Below are positions 9,786-21,000 of a stretch of DNA of 64,000 bases, piece by piece. Made by a program: the position numbers and the translations under genes. The notes below the pieces were generated by a model. The model ran no database searches and had not been told where the DNA came from. It saw only the letters and a program-made list of their open reading frames with translations. This DNA is from Gracilaria gracilis (lineage: Eukaryota; Rhodophyta; Florideophyceae; Gracilariales; Gracilariaceae): positions 496,001-560,000 of the forward strand of contig JARGSG010000197.1 of the NCBI GenBank assembly GCA_030374805.1, read 5' to 3'. How positions within the stretch are numbered: position 1 is the first letter of the stretch; every line of letters begins with the position of its first letter.

Positions 9786-12586
9786 CTTGATGAGTTTCAG
9801 ATTGTTGTTAAGATGGGAGACTACCGGGCGGTGGTGGGTGTGGTGAGTGAGCAGTGAGGATGAGAGAGGAGTTCGAAGTCGGCTTTTATATTCCGGTTGG
9901 GAGAAGCTTGCTCGCCTACAGCCATTAGGGAGCAAATGGGAAGAGACTGAGCGTCTCGGGGCACGACGTGGCCGTGAACGACAGTCATCTAGACTGGAAA
10001 GGTTCGCAGGATTTCACTCACGCGCCTGCAGTGAATGAATAAGGCCCTGGCGAAAACGATAGTATGTGATGCAGGCCTTGACGAGTCCCGAAAACTCTCA
10101 TTCATATCACCTCACATGAGCGCAGTTGAAGAACACGGTTTCAAAGAATGAGATGCATCTTGTGCGCAATTGTTCATGCAGTTATAACCAACGACAATGC
10201 TGTTAAACAGGGGCCAGCCACCTTGCAACGTACGCATGAAGTCCCCCCGATACGTTCTCTATTCAAAGCACGGGCCTTGAAGTTGAAGGCAGAATTGCGC
10301 AACTCTTGGTCTGGAGGATGACCGTAAAAGACAGCGCACGGGCCACCCGATGGGTCTGTCAGTACAACCGAACCGCACTATACCATGTCGTAAGTACAGT
10401 GTTAGCAGTGTTATGAACATTAACAACACAAGTGGGCCACAAAATTCTTAGATCGTGAACAATGGTAGGAAAATCGCGCGAGGCCATCCTTGACGAGCAG
10501 CAGGAGCTGGGAACAGGAGCAAGTTTCTCCAGGAGGGAGGTTTCTCGCCTTCGGCACAAACGCTACCCTTGTACCTCTGTATCTACAATTATCGTAGTCC
10601 GATACATCACCGATCCAGTTCCAAACAGGTGCACCTCAGCAATTTCATCACCTTTACACTGTAAGGTTTACAGCTGCTGGCTCTCGACTTACGAGTCTCG
10701 CCGAGGCTCGGAGTCCGAGCCACAGCGGGTGATTTACAGCAAGCGCTTTCATGAAGCAGACCCTCTCCGGCGTTCAAAACGAACACGGCTTGGCATGATT
10801 CAAGCCCCTCCATACCAGAATGAAGTCGTTCATTCATTCATTCATCATGCGGAAAAAGAGGATAGCGATACTATGTGCTCATGGGTTAGCACAAGAAGTT
10901 TTCGAATGGCCAGTTGCGTTACTCAGCCCTCGAAATCGGCCCCGGCCACGAGAAAGCTGGATTCCATGTCTGACCCCAAGCCATTGAACTGAATTCACCG
11001 CAAAGCTTGTGACTTGAGGGTAGTAGAGCACAATAGAACCCATTGGTTCAAACTTGTCTTCGTTTGCCTTTGAAAGCATAGCTCTGCCTTGCCTCACAAC
11101 TATCTCAAGGGCAAATTACTGCCTGAATCTGTTTGGCTGTTGTATTCAAGGTCAGATTTGAACCGAGTTTCCCAACATGTAGGCGTGTTCCCATCCACTT
11201 CTGTTCTTACTTGATTAATTTGTCTTCGTTAAGAACCTTCTTCACTGGATGAAAGCGTAGGTGCATGAGAGCAACTACTATCTGCAATCGACTACGACTT
11301 CTTTCGATGTCCAACGCATCTCGAATGATAAACCTTCCATGCCCAAGAATTACGAACGCTAACCTTGAAAGTTGCAGCCCTCGTGAGTGTTGTAAAGTCA
11401 CACACCGGGTGTAGTTTAATCTGTTCTTCGTCGTCCCGTAGCTCAGCGCTTCTAATCTCTTAGAAATTCAATCGTTTACGAGACAGTTGTTGTGCTTCAT
11501 ACATAAAGAGATATCAGCCTACGTTGGAGTCCCCAACAATGACGTCAAAGTAGAAGAACAAAGAAAAATGAAATGCCATCGCCAACCTTGTGAGCTATGG
11601 AACCCGTTCTTCGCTGAAGAAGAGTCTTCAAGCATTCTAGTCTGTCGCAATTGTGCACAATGACTGCTTGTGAAGTCGCAGCGCAGACCGGCACATAGAC
11701 CGCGGTTCATGATTAGATTTCATACTTGTCAGAACCTGTAGGATTTGACGTTAGGCCGTTCTTTCTCTACTCGTATTAATGGCAACAGTTCGTAAGGGTT
11801 GACCTGGTCAACTTGACCACAACTTTCTACTGTGGGAGTTAATCAAGGTAGGATTACTGCCTCATTAAGCTCCCAATGTTCACAATCAGTACTCAAAAAT
11901 GAAGACTCGTCGTTCTCTGTAAGATCTGATTAGACGATATCCAGAGACGTTCCTAGACTTCATTGTGAGCGAGAACAGCGTAATTCTACTCCAGTACTGA
12001 AATAGGGAACTAGTGTACACAAATATAACAAGAAGACTCCTGTTTGAAAAACAAAGCCTCTTCTCATTCTTGAAACATATAAAAAAAAGAACATCTGATA
12101 ACTAAACTGGGTAGAAAGGCTCATATAGTTCTCCCACTACTTCGAAATAAGGAGAAGCGCACCACACTAAAGAAGACCAGAAAAGGCTTGTATCATGGTT
12201 TCCGTCGTTCAGCATACATGTCAAGGTAAGGGTTGAACTATAACCAAACCAAATTAGGCATTCCGCCCTGAAAAAAAGACAAGATACGGCGCACCGGTTT
12301 CTTGCCCAGTATCCAGTTCTGGATGTACATCTAACACTGAACAAGAACAGGAAGTGGGTCGGGGAACAGGGTTTCTAACGGGACAATTTGATTTACTGTC
12401 CCGATTCGCGACTTCCACGGATGATGCCAAAAAGTAAACCGTCAACTGCGAGAGCCGAGACCGTAAGACCTGAAATCTGAGATGAGCAATATTAGGGGAC
12501 AAGAGCTGTATCCCTCCGAGCTCATCACATGATGCATGGTTGACTCATGAGAAGGTGTTGTTTTTTTTGCAAGCCTTGCAAATAGA
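9786..12586. other. Long intergenic region, no supported gene
   Basis: Apart from the promoter of the minus-strand gene, about 2.7 kb shows only short frames with no domain. The longest, a 176-codon + frame at 10462-10992, has unbiased composition and no recognisable motif. No terminal repeats or RNA genes were seen. A decayed mobile element or unrecognised non-coding RNA cannot be excluded. Confidence 0.55.
9883..9890 (-). promoter_or_regulatory. TATA box of the secreted repeat-protein gene
   Basis: TATAAAAG on the minus strand, 98 bases upstream of the start codon at 9785. This fits a transcription start near 9855 and a ~70-base leader. Confidence 0.6.
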
Positions 12587-12594
12587 TATAAATA
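12587..12594 (+). promoter_or_regulatory. TATA box of the GH6 gene
   Basis: TATAAATA lies 67 bases before the ATG at 12661, a plausible core-promoter distance for a short leader. Confidence 0.5.
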
Positions 12595-12660
12595 GTAGAG
12601 GTGGCACGGTTTTGCTGCGACGCGCACGAAAGCCAGCTATAGTTCAAAGAAGTCTGGAAC

Positions 12661-13578
12661 ATGATTCGGAATCCCTTGGCTGGACAGGAGTTGGATATCG
12701 TTGAACAGCAAGTGGATAGATGGATTCGGTTTAATAGGGAAGACTGGCGCGCGGAAATATTTCGAACCCGTCTGGCTAACAAACCAGTCTTTCACTGGGT
12801 TGGTGACTGGATCCCTGACATTCGAAGCCACATTTCTCGCATTGTAAATCATGCCAGAGCAAACCAGGCTCTCTTCCAAATTGTCATCTACAATATTCCA
12901 AACCGTGATGCTGGCGGTTTTTCAGCTGGTGGAGCAGCTTCGAGGAGGCAGTACATGCAGTGGATTCGCGCATTTGCTTCAGCGGTTGGCTCAGCCAAAG
13001 GCATTCTATGCATTGAACCTGACGCCTTAGCTCATGCGCGGGACTTTGCTGGTGGGAGGAGGGAAGATCGCATTCAAATTCTGCGTGACGTGGTGGTACT
13101 TCTGCGGAGAAGATGCAAGAACGCCTATATTTATCTGGACGTTGGTCACCCGGATTGGCTCAGTCCTGGCCATGCAACCGAATTGTTCCTTGATGCCGGA
13201 GGACGGTTCGCACATGGAATCAGTCTCAACGTCTCGAATTCTCAGACTACGGAAGCTTGCTTCAACTACGGTTTGAAGATTGTGGAACAAGTCTCTGCGT
13301 ACCATGGGATGATAATAGATACATCAAGAAACGGTGCGGGTCCGCCGCCGAGAACTGTGACAGGTACAGAAGCTTGGGCAAATGTCCCCACTAACCGATT
13401 AGGGATGAGTCCTACTCTGAGAGTGAAGCCCCCAAACATATTCAACAACCGACTTCACGGATTGCTGTGGATAAAAGTTCCAGGAGAAAGCGATGGCAAC
13501 TACCGCGGCGCACCACATGCAGGGCGTTTTTGGCCAGAGGGAGCATTAGGATTGATTGGAAGAGGCACTGCAAGTTGA
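12661..13578 (+). CDS. Glycoside hydrolase family 6 (cellulase-type)
   Basis: 305 residues covering a GH6 catalytic domain, the family of inverting beta-1,4-glucanases (cellobiohydrolase II and endoglucanases). Family signatures appear in order: YNIPNRDAGG with Asp83, CIEPDALAH with Asp121 (the general acid by family comparison), YLDVGHPDWL (~158-167), GISLNVSN (~187), MIIDTSRNG (~217-225) and LLWIKVPGESDG with Asp278. The core is complete but there is no carbohydrate-binding module. No signal peptide is visible, and an in-frame stop lies shortly upstream of the ATG, so secretion would need an unseen 5' exon. The enzyme may instead act inside the cell or endomembranes, for example in cellulose synthesis or wall remodelling. 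A TATA box lies 67 bases upstream. GH6 is best known from bacteria, fungi and tunicates, so lateral transfer is worth testing. Confidence 0.9.
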   Translation: MIRNPLAGQELDIVEQQVDRWIRFNREDWRAEIFRTRLANKPVFHWVGDWIPDIRSHISRIVNHARANQALFQIVIYNIPNRDAGGFSAGGAASRRQYMQWIRAFASAVGSAKGILCIEPDALAHARDFAGGRREDRIQILRDVVVLLRRRCKNAYIYLDVGHPDWLSPGHATELFLDAGGRFAHGISLNVSNSQTTEACFNYGLKIVEQVSAYHGMIIDTSRNGAGPPPRTVTGTEAWANVPTNRLGMSPTLRVKPPNIFNNRLHGLLWIKVPGESDGNYRGAPHAGRFWPEGALGLIGRGTAS

Positions 13579-15857
13579 AACCTGGGTACTTCATGAGCAA
13601 GACTTGATGAGAAGCATGGTCTATGGAATCAAAATCATCCCTCTCTATATAACAAGGACAATGTAATAAAGCAGAAATACGGTATGGTACCCCGCCGCAG
13701 TAAAGTTTTTCGCAGAACTTTGTGAGCACAGTCAATTCTGGTGGGGATCGTGTCCAGACAGATATGCAAAGTAACGTATGAAGTAATACGTCATGTTTCT
13801 CATTGCCTGTACCCCAAGGTCTGCCATCCTGATGGTCTTAATAGTTTTGAAGAAAAGCACGGTTTGAAGCCTCAAAAAGAACTACAATCATCACGGGAGT
13901 TGACATGATTTTAGTACTTGTAAAGAACGAAAGACAACATTAATAATCAAGCACTTTCGCATCATGTGAGTGACGTGCTAAACACCATGGGTCTGGTTAC
14001 ATGGGTCGGAGGGAAATTCAATGGAATTATAAGTGTGGTGGTCGAGAAACTATGGTGGGCACGAGAGCATGTTCTGACTATATAGCAGGGATGACTTGCT
14101 TCGTTGCTTCGTTGGTCCTCAGAACCTGATGCTCTGGGTAACACAGAACAGTCCCGAACGTGTGCGTCGGTTTTGAACGAAGGGTTAACGCACTAGAATC
14201 CAGAAGGGATCCTACCTCTCCTACACCCAGAGAAGTCATACGGTCCCCCAAGTCGTGGGATGCATCAACTATGTTCACTTTATTACCCTTGCTAACGAAC
14301 CCTGAATACGAAGTGGATGTTCACTTTGAGATTAACATGAAAATGAAGAAGGAGCGGCGTGAGCATGAGTCATTTCTATCACGATTTATGCGCGGTAGGG
14401 ACGCGCTCTTGACGATGTTCGAAGGCGAGCCAAGGGAAGAAAGATCCATCCGGACCAAAAGGAAAAATCGACGAAGCCGATCTGCTGAACCGCGATATGC
14501 TGAACCGAAGAATGGTTCCTTTGGAACGAAGAAGCGTGGAAAGTCTGTACCCCATTGCGCAAGAGAAGCGAATGATAGAACGCGCCGAAGGCGCGAAAAG
14601 CGCAAGAGGGGGGGAGCTAAAGGACCCAAGCGAGTTCACAAACCACGTTAAGAGGACTATTACGGACAGATATCTCAAGTAGTCGAGAAGGAAGAAAAAG
14701 GAGAGAAAGCCGTTCAATCTGGAAGACTGCAAAGATGCTGACGGAAACCGTATTATGTTCATTGACTCATCTATAGAAATTGTTACTTTTAGCTTTCATT
14801 GCTTGCATAAACGTTTGGATATCCTCCAAACTACATGGAATACATAAAGTTTTTTCCATTCTGTTCTTCAAATGCCGAGCTTCGGAGCGTGGGAGTGAAA
14901 AGATCAAGCAAACAGGGACAAAAATGGTACTCAGGCAAAGAGGTTCTATGCAACTGAACTCCAAGGGTTGCGAATGACGTTCCCCATCAAGTGTAAGATT
15001 AGTTGTGTGCGTGCTCATAAAAAGAGAGAGAGAGAGAACATCTTCGGTGGTGTGACACCACTGGTGTCCTAAGAGATCTTTGTCCCTTCAATAAAGCGTA
15101 ACGCGGCTAGATCTGTAGATAATTGCTCAGTTTTCAAGGCAAGGCTATAGGTTGTTGAGGGTCCTTAACGGACTTCACACATTACGAGAAACTAAGCGTA
15201 CTTGTCTCATATAACAGAACAGAAGAGAATAGTGCTTCAAGTACTCATTGTCCAAGTAAAGAAGAAGAAAGAGCTTCAAGTACTGAAGCTCAAACCCTAT
15301 GATCTTGTGATCTGGCCTCCGTGATGGCAGTTCAGCGCTCCGAGTCCGCATTGGAAGTCATGAGACGGGCTTCCGTCCAGAGCGCTGAACAGGTTGAGAT
15401 ACCGAAGTCCAAAAGAAAAGGCACACGATCAAGCGTGGAAGTTCCAAAACAAAAACAATGATTCCATGATTAATATGGAAGACAGGGACAGCTCTACAGT
15501 TGCAAGGCAAGCACGGTCTGTTCGAGTCCGTCTTGGATATATAGTCTTGGAGCGTTTCAGGTCTGGGAGAAGCCACAGGACAGGAGACTTCACTCAAAAC
15601 TTGTTCCTTGAAGCGCGCTCCAATCGCAAGAGCTGTCACACAGGCCCAGATTCGAGTTTGCATATCGGAAAGCGCGGCTTCCAAATTGAAACCATCGGCA
15701 AAAAGCCCCCAGGAAGCCATTTGGCGATTCGCTGGTCCATGACAAGCAGCCTGAGGATGGATGCTTAGCATATTCTCGTTTCAAGTGCACGAACTTCCAG
15801 ACGCCCGGAAATCGTTTCTCACCACTCGGCAAATTTACTTCAACGAATGCTCACCCG
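13579..15857. other. Intergenic region, no supported gene
   Basis: About 2.3 kb. A 163-codon Arg/Lys-rich frame (14160-14651, GTG start) and overlapping frames on both strands around 15360-15770 have no recognisable domain and are not called. An inverted repeat (GTTCAGCGCTC ... AGCGCTGAAC, 15331-15390) and an AG dinucleotide run near 15021-15040 are present. Confidence 0.5.
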
Positions 15858-16346
15858 ATGCACCTCTCTGTCCTCGCCAAGTCTCGTCGTCGCCGGAAAA
15901 TACGCGCAAAACTTGATGAAGTGGCTCGCGTCGTCTCGGCTCCACGCATGAACCACGGATCTCAGCCTTTGTTTAGAGAGGCACATTGCGCTGTTCTTAC
16001 CGAATCTGGAGAACTCATTGTCGCCAACAATACGTCCGTCCGCCGTTTCCAAGCTATAGTACCAAAGATTCGTGCAATTCGACACTCTGCGCAATCAATT
16101 TCATCTTTTCTTGGAATGGAGTCATCAACAGTTGTTCACGTCCGCGGCAGAACTCGCATGTTGCATGCGTACGAGGTTGATGCTCATACGCTTGTTGCGG
16201 TCACTCAAGTTTCACCCGATGCTATGAATCTTGAGAACGCTGTCGCATATATTGATGAATGCATGGGCGTCAACAAGAAGAAAGAAGCTGATAACTTGGA
16301 CAAAACTCTTCTTGAACAGCTCTCTAATCTTTTGTTGGAAATGTAA
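15858..16346 (+). CDS. Small roadblock/LC7-like protein (tentative)
   Basis: 162 residues. After a basic N-terminus (AKSRRRRKIRAK), residues ~45-135 run beta-alpha-beta-beta-beta-alpha: CAVLTESGELIVANN, a helix (VPKIRAIRHSAQSISSFLG), then VVHVRGRTRMLHAYEV, TLVAVTQVSPD and a final helix (NLENAVAYIDECMG). The opening strand-turn-strand that asks whether the ligand is 'self' and the closing helix resemble roadblock/LC7 domains such as those in LAMTOR or Ragulator subunits and dynein light chains. This is pattern-based and not certain; a profilin-like or longin fold would look similar. The stop at 16346 is convergent with the nuclease gene ending at 16399, leaving 52 bases. Confidence 0.55.
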   Translation: MHLSVLAKSRRRRKIRAKLDEVARVVSAPRMNHGSQPLFREAHCAVLTESGELIVANNTSVRRFQAIVPKIRAIRHSAQSISSFLGMESSTVVHVRGRTRMLHAYEVDAHTLVAVTQVSPDAMNLENAVAYIDECMGVNKKKEADNLDKTLLEQLSNLLLEM

Positions 16347-16398
16347 CCTGGTAAGCTGATCTGCACCCATCTATCGTAATCCCGGTTTGTACTCTTGT

Positions 16399-17341
16399 TT
16401 ACTTTGAAAGAAGAAGTCCTTTCTGGTGAGCATGATACAAATAATTGCAATATGAGCATGTCGAGAAGTTTTTTCCAGTAGATAGCTTAGGGGCTGGCGG
16501 TTCAGGCATGTCAAGCACGTCAATGACCTCTCCAAGAAATCTTTGAAACCCGGGGTCATCGCGCTCAATCCTGATGTACTGTATATCTCCCGTCATAGCT
16601 GCATGTATCTTTCCCTCCTTGTCCAATGGTGTATGAAAGTCGAAAGGTGTGTACACTACCAACCCAAGCTCTGATACTGATGCTCTCTCTAACTGGGAAT
16701 TATCAGAAGGATTCTCCAGTGCTGCAGCATAAGCGTGAAGCTGGCGGGAATATGTGCCGGAGGTTTTTGCGGCAGATGACGTTTTGAAGTCAATAACTCC
16801 GTAAGACCCATCATCAAAACGTACTAAAGCATCGAGCTGCGGAACAAATATCAGAGTCAGAAAACCTATGGGTTGGACAACAAGAGGCGAGCGAACATAC
16901 CTTCCCTCGAATGTAAACGCTGTGATCCCGACCAGCTGGGGTCATAGGGACACTTTCAAGCCATGGATCATCATCCTCGCACAAGATGGTGCCGGGGGGG
17001 ATTCCCGGAAAGAGTTGATCTGTTCGTAACCCACTCATGTGGCGCTTCATCCCCAGGTCAATGGAGGAAAATATTGAAGGAAATGGAGCTCGCGGACGGG
17101 GCAGAGTCCCATGAACTTTGAGATAAAAACATCGCTTACATTGTTCCCATAAGAATGCGAAGTCGGACGGCGCAAGGCGGTAAGTAGTTCCCACCATTAC
17201 CACATGGTTACGTCGTTTGGGAGTGCTCAAACGTCGTGTTTGATGTTGTCGCGTACTGGGAAATCTATGGAACGTTCTGAAGTGCAGTCGAGCACTGTTT
17301 GAACCTGGGATGAGAAACGCAGGAGCCAGGAGACGGGTCAT
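16399..17341 (-). CDS. PD-(D/E)XK nuclease-family protein, spliced
   Basis: Two exons: 17341-16901 and 16836-16399 (292 residues), joined in phase 0 across a 64-bp intron with a GTATGT donor and CAG acceptor. Neither exon has the whole fold; joining gives a continuous protein. The first ~45 residues (MTRLLAPAFLIPG, then Arg/Ser-rich) look like an organelle transit peptide. Then come YRLAPSDFAFLWEQCKRCFYLK with a Cys pair, and the PD-(D/E)XK core: YIRGK at the end of exon 1 meets LDALVRF in exon 2, followed by GVIDFKTSS, supplying the conserved Asp and Asp-x-Lys. QLHAYAAALE is the usual Q-x3-Y helix. CSYCNYLYHAHQ near the C-terminus gives a second Cys pair, so an Fe-S or zinc staple as in RecB-like nucleases is plausible. 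It resembles cyanobacterial proteins of this superfamily, so plastid origin and location are inferred. Confidence 0.8.
16837..16900 (-). other. Spliceosomal intron (64 bp)
   Basis: Donor GTATGT directly follows the AAG codon of exon 1; the acceptor TTGTTCCGCAG precedes CTCGATGCT of exon 2. Phase 0. Removing it joins the two halves of the nuclease metal-binding motif. Confidence 0.85.
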
Positions 17342-17800
17342 GTTCTTGAGATAATTCTGGTGCTTGTCAATATTTGTAACTATGACACTCGTACACACTC
17401 GAGAGGCTCTTCTAGCAGGCTTGCCAGTGGAAACGGGGATTCCTTTTGACAAGACTTTCCGCGTCTTTGATTCGTAGTCGATGAAACCGTTTCATACAGT
17501 ATGGTTTCTGCCTTCGTATATCAATGCCGGGTTTAAATAGCGGCGCCTCAAAATCTCACTAAAGTCACAGACTTGTGTTCCTGCTTGCACTAGATCGAAG
17601 AGGCTTCTTCGCACGGGAGTGCTTGGCTCTCGACCTGAAAACCAAACTATCGTTTATACCGTCGGCAGATCTCTCCCGTCCCTGAGATTGATCCGAATCC
17701 AACAGTTTCGACGAGGTCCTCTCCGGGTACGACCGTGAACTTGTTTTATGAAAAACTTTTTCACCCGCAAAAATTATCCGAAAATTGTTGAAGACATTCG
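17342..17800. other. Intergenic, promoter side of the nuclease gene
   Basis: No gene seen. A TTG codon at 17452 is in frame with the nuclease exon and the frame is open between, so a non-ATG upstream start is formally possible, but the ATG at 17341 opens a better transit-peptide-like sequence. Confidence 0.5.
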
Positions 17801-17855
17801 TTAGAGCAAGTCCATCAGTCGAGCTAAAAAGCTAAAATGCCAAAAGTATAGCTTT

Positions 17856-17993
17856 TGTGGAGAAGAACCTCTGGCCGGAGCCGTTTACTTCGTGAGCTCG
17901 CTCATCTGGTGCTTATCTAGTGGAGTGTCTACTGTAATGCTGATTGGCGAGGAGAAAAATGTGGATCAGCAATAGATGAGTTGCTGATTGACA
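17856..17993 (-). repeat. 3' LTR of the copia element
   Basis: 138 bp, beginning TGTGGAGAAG and ending GATTGACA on the + strand. The next bases inward (+ CCCCGGTGGT, i.e. minus ACCACCGGGG) may be a weak polypurine tract. Confidence 0.85.
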
Positions 17994-18008
17994 GTCCCCG
18001 GTGGTGAT

Positions 18009-21000
18009 TCACATTTTGACTGGGGCTGGGGCTATGTTGAGACGATGTCGTAGAGATACAAATCTGTCTCGGTGCAAGGGCTTCGTGAATATGTCTGCCA
18101 ACATGTCGGTTGTGGGGACCCGGGATATGGCAATGGCTCCTTCCGCTATATGGTGCTGCAAGAAGTGGTGTCGGATGTCAATATACTTCTTTCGTTTTGT
18201 TGCGGCCTGGTTGGTACCGACCAGTATGGCCGATTGGTTGTCGATGCGGTGGGGCGTAGCTTCGGGTTCCGCCATTGTCGTGGCCCCGAGAAGATTGAGA
18301 AGCCATTTGGTGTGGCGGGTGGCGTTTGTTGCAGATATTTATTCTGCCTCCGTGGTTGAAAGGGCTATTACGTTCTGTTTGCTTGAGTTCCATGATATAG
18401 GTGTGTCTCCTAATAGGTGGACATTGCCTGTGATTGATTTGCGATCTTTTCCGTTTGCGAAGTCGGCGTCGCTGTACACTTTGAGAAGTGTACATGCGGT
18501 ATTCGTTTTTGGTGAGAACAGTAGTCCATGCGTGCGGGTTCCTTTAAGGTAGCGCAGGAGTGTCTTCATGGCTTGCCAATGGTGCCTTTGCGGTTTGTTC
18601 ATATGTTGAGAGAGGCAATTGGTTGCGTAAGTTATGTCGGGGCGTGTGCTGTCTGTGATGTATCTGATTTCTCCTAATATGCTCCTGTATGTCCTTGATT
18701 CTGTGTCGCTCAAGGGTTTGGTGCTTTCTTGCTGGTCGAGTGTCTTAAGGCTGGCATACGTGGTGCAGGTGGGATTGCAGTCGGCCATGTTCGTCTCTTC
18801 GAGAATGGCGTCGATTGTGTCCGGCTGTGACAGATGGACTTGGCCCGATGAAGTTCTGCGGACTGTCCAATTCAGTATTCTTGTGGGTGACCCGAGACGT
18901 TTTACTTTGTATTTGCTGAGTAGTTGCTTGTGGAGTCTGTCTATGTGGTCTTGTGATGAGGCTAGTACTAGGAAATCGTCGATCGTGATGCTGATAATTG
19001 TCCATCCTTCGGAGGTTTGTTTTGTGTAGACGCAGGGATCATGTTCTGATTGTTGGAAGTTGATGCTGGATAGGAATGTTTGTAGACCGTGGTTGTAATA
19101 ATATGCGGCTGGGGGGGAGCCGTAAAGATTGCCTTTGAGTAGGCCGTGGTCACTGTTGTGTGTATACGAACCGTCGAAGTTGGGCATCTGGTGGACGTAT
19201 ACCGGCTTGTCGTGTTGGTATTGTTCATGGAGGTAAGCGGACTTGATGTCAAAGTGTTCGAGTGGAAGTTGATGTATGGCGTGTAGGGCAATGAGCATTC
19301 TCTGTGTTGTCCTGTCGGCTGTGTATGTGGTTCGATGTTTTGGGTTGAAGTGGAGCCCTGGCTGCATAAGGTCTCCTCTGAGGTTGCAGCGTGCTTTGCG
19401 TTGGGTGATGTTACCTTCCGCTGACCGTTTGTATCTATATATCATCATGAGTGGTATGATAGCTTCTGGCGGGGGGGTGAAGTTACGGGATAGCCATTGT
19501 ATACTGTTGTGTTGGTCCAGGTTATGCAGTTCTGTGTTGTGGGCTGTTTCCCACTGTTTAGCGTCGGGGTATTGGCGCGCTTGTTTCAGATTTGCTGGGG
19601 GTGCCGTACCGATTTTGATTTCCGTTGGAACTTGTTGCTTCGTGGCTGCTTGTGCTTTGAATGCGTGCGTGGTGGTATTAGTGGGATCGGTTGCTTTGTG
19701 GTATGGGTGGAAGTCTTTCGTGCGTATTGTGTGGTATTTGTTGGTGTGAACGTTCAGAACTGTGACATGCGTGAATGAGTTTGCGTACATGTAGCGTACC
19801 GTTTGGGCTCTTCGCTCCATTTTTGACTTGGGAGCATAGATTGGTGTGGTTCCGAGCTGTCCAAACGTGAAGAGTCTTGTGGGTACTGGATTGGTACTGT
19901 ACCACATTTGGTAAGGAGATGTGTTGATGGCGCTGTGGTGCATGAGGTTGTATTTGAATACTGTGTCGCGGGCTGCATCTTCCCAGTATTGGTCGGGTAG
20001 GTTGGCTGCTTTGAGGAGGGCTCGTGCGGACTCCATGACTGTTCGATTGAAACGCTCTGCGATGGAGTTCTCCTGTGGCTGATGGGGAGTGCGGAGGTGG
20101 TGTGTGACTCTGTGTTGTTTATATATTTCCTGGATTCGCGATGATGTGTATTCTTTAGCGTTGTCGCTACGGAAGTCGGTGAGTGGGTGTCCCATTTTGT
20201 CGTGTATGTGATGTAAGGTCTCGTCGATGTATTGTGGAATGTCCTTACGATCCTTCACGAAGTGAGCGAACGCAAATCTGCTGGTGGCACAAATGAGTAT
20301 GAGGATGTGGTTGTTGCCGTGTGTGGAAGTTGTTTTCACCGGTCCGCATGTGTCGGAGCTAATATATGCTCCTGTGGGGTAATGGTGGGTCGTTGATTTG
20401 TGTGGGGCGGGGTAGAGTTTGGCGTCGTGACATGCCGAGCATGTTATAGGCGCGTTCCAGGGGAGGGAGGTGGGCATTGTGGGTATGAGTCTGTGTCTGG
20501 CCGTGGTGGCCAATTTGGTGGCGTTGGCATGATTGAGTTTCAGATGCCATTCATGCATTTGTAATTGCACGTTGGCTCGTTTGAGTGTTTGGGTGGGGTT
20601 GTGAAGATGTTGGATGGGTACTCGTGGGGTTTGAGGGTTTTGTCGGGCGATGGGAAGTGTCTTGGTATCAGGCAGGGGTGCACGTTCGACCGGGTTGGTG
20701 TTCTGTGCCATGGATTTCTTGGTTCGTCGGGTACGTTTATGGGGAAGGGTTCTGGATGTGTACGCATATGTGGGTTGTATTATGGAGGCTTTCATCTCGT
20801 ATTGTTGGCCAGTTCATGGTGCTGTCGCTATTGTGTGTGGGTCTCCATATTTGGTGTCGATAACGTATCCGTTTTTGCCTGTGAATGCCACTAGCCCATA
20901 GCGTGTGGCGAGATCCTTGACTGAGAGAAGGTTGTGCTTGAGATGCTTGTTGGCGACCGCGTAGCTCCTCAGTGTGAGCCTATTCCTTTTGGGAAGTATT

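Noticed and set aside
7599..9857. 752-codon + strand frame, Arg/Ser/Gly repeats
   Set aside because: Mirror of the minus-strand repeat gene, which has a signal peptide, TATA box and sensible start; the + product has none of these.
10462..10992. 176-codon + frame
   Set aside because: Unbiased amino-acid use, no homology recognised, no promoter-like signal.
11436..11512. tRNA-like start CCCGTAGCTCAGC
   Set aside because: No B box or acceptor pairing downstream.
9786..12586. CRISPR-like or bacterial features
   Set aside because: No regularly spaced repeats; introns, eukaryotic families and LTR elements show a nuclear genome.
14160..14651. 163-codon Arg/Lys-rich frame
   Set aside because: Non-ATG start and purine-rich DNA explain the basic composition; no domain.
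15510..15540. tRNA B-box-like GTTCGAGTCC
   Set aside because: The flanking bases do not pair as a T-stem, and no A box lies at a fitting distance.
15358..15832. Overlapping frames on both strands of 124-137 codons
   Set aside because: Neither strand shows a recognisable motif or better codon use than the other.
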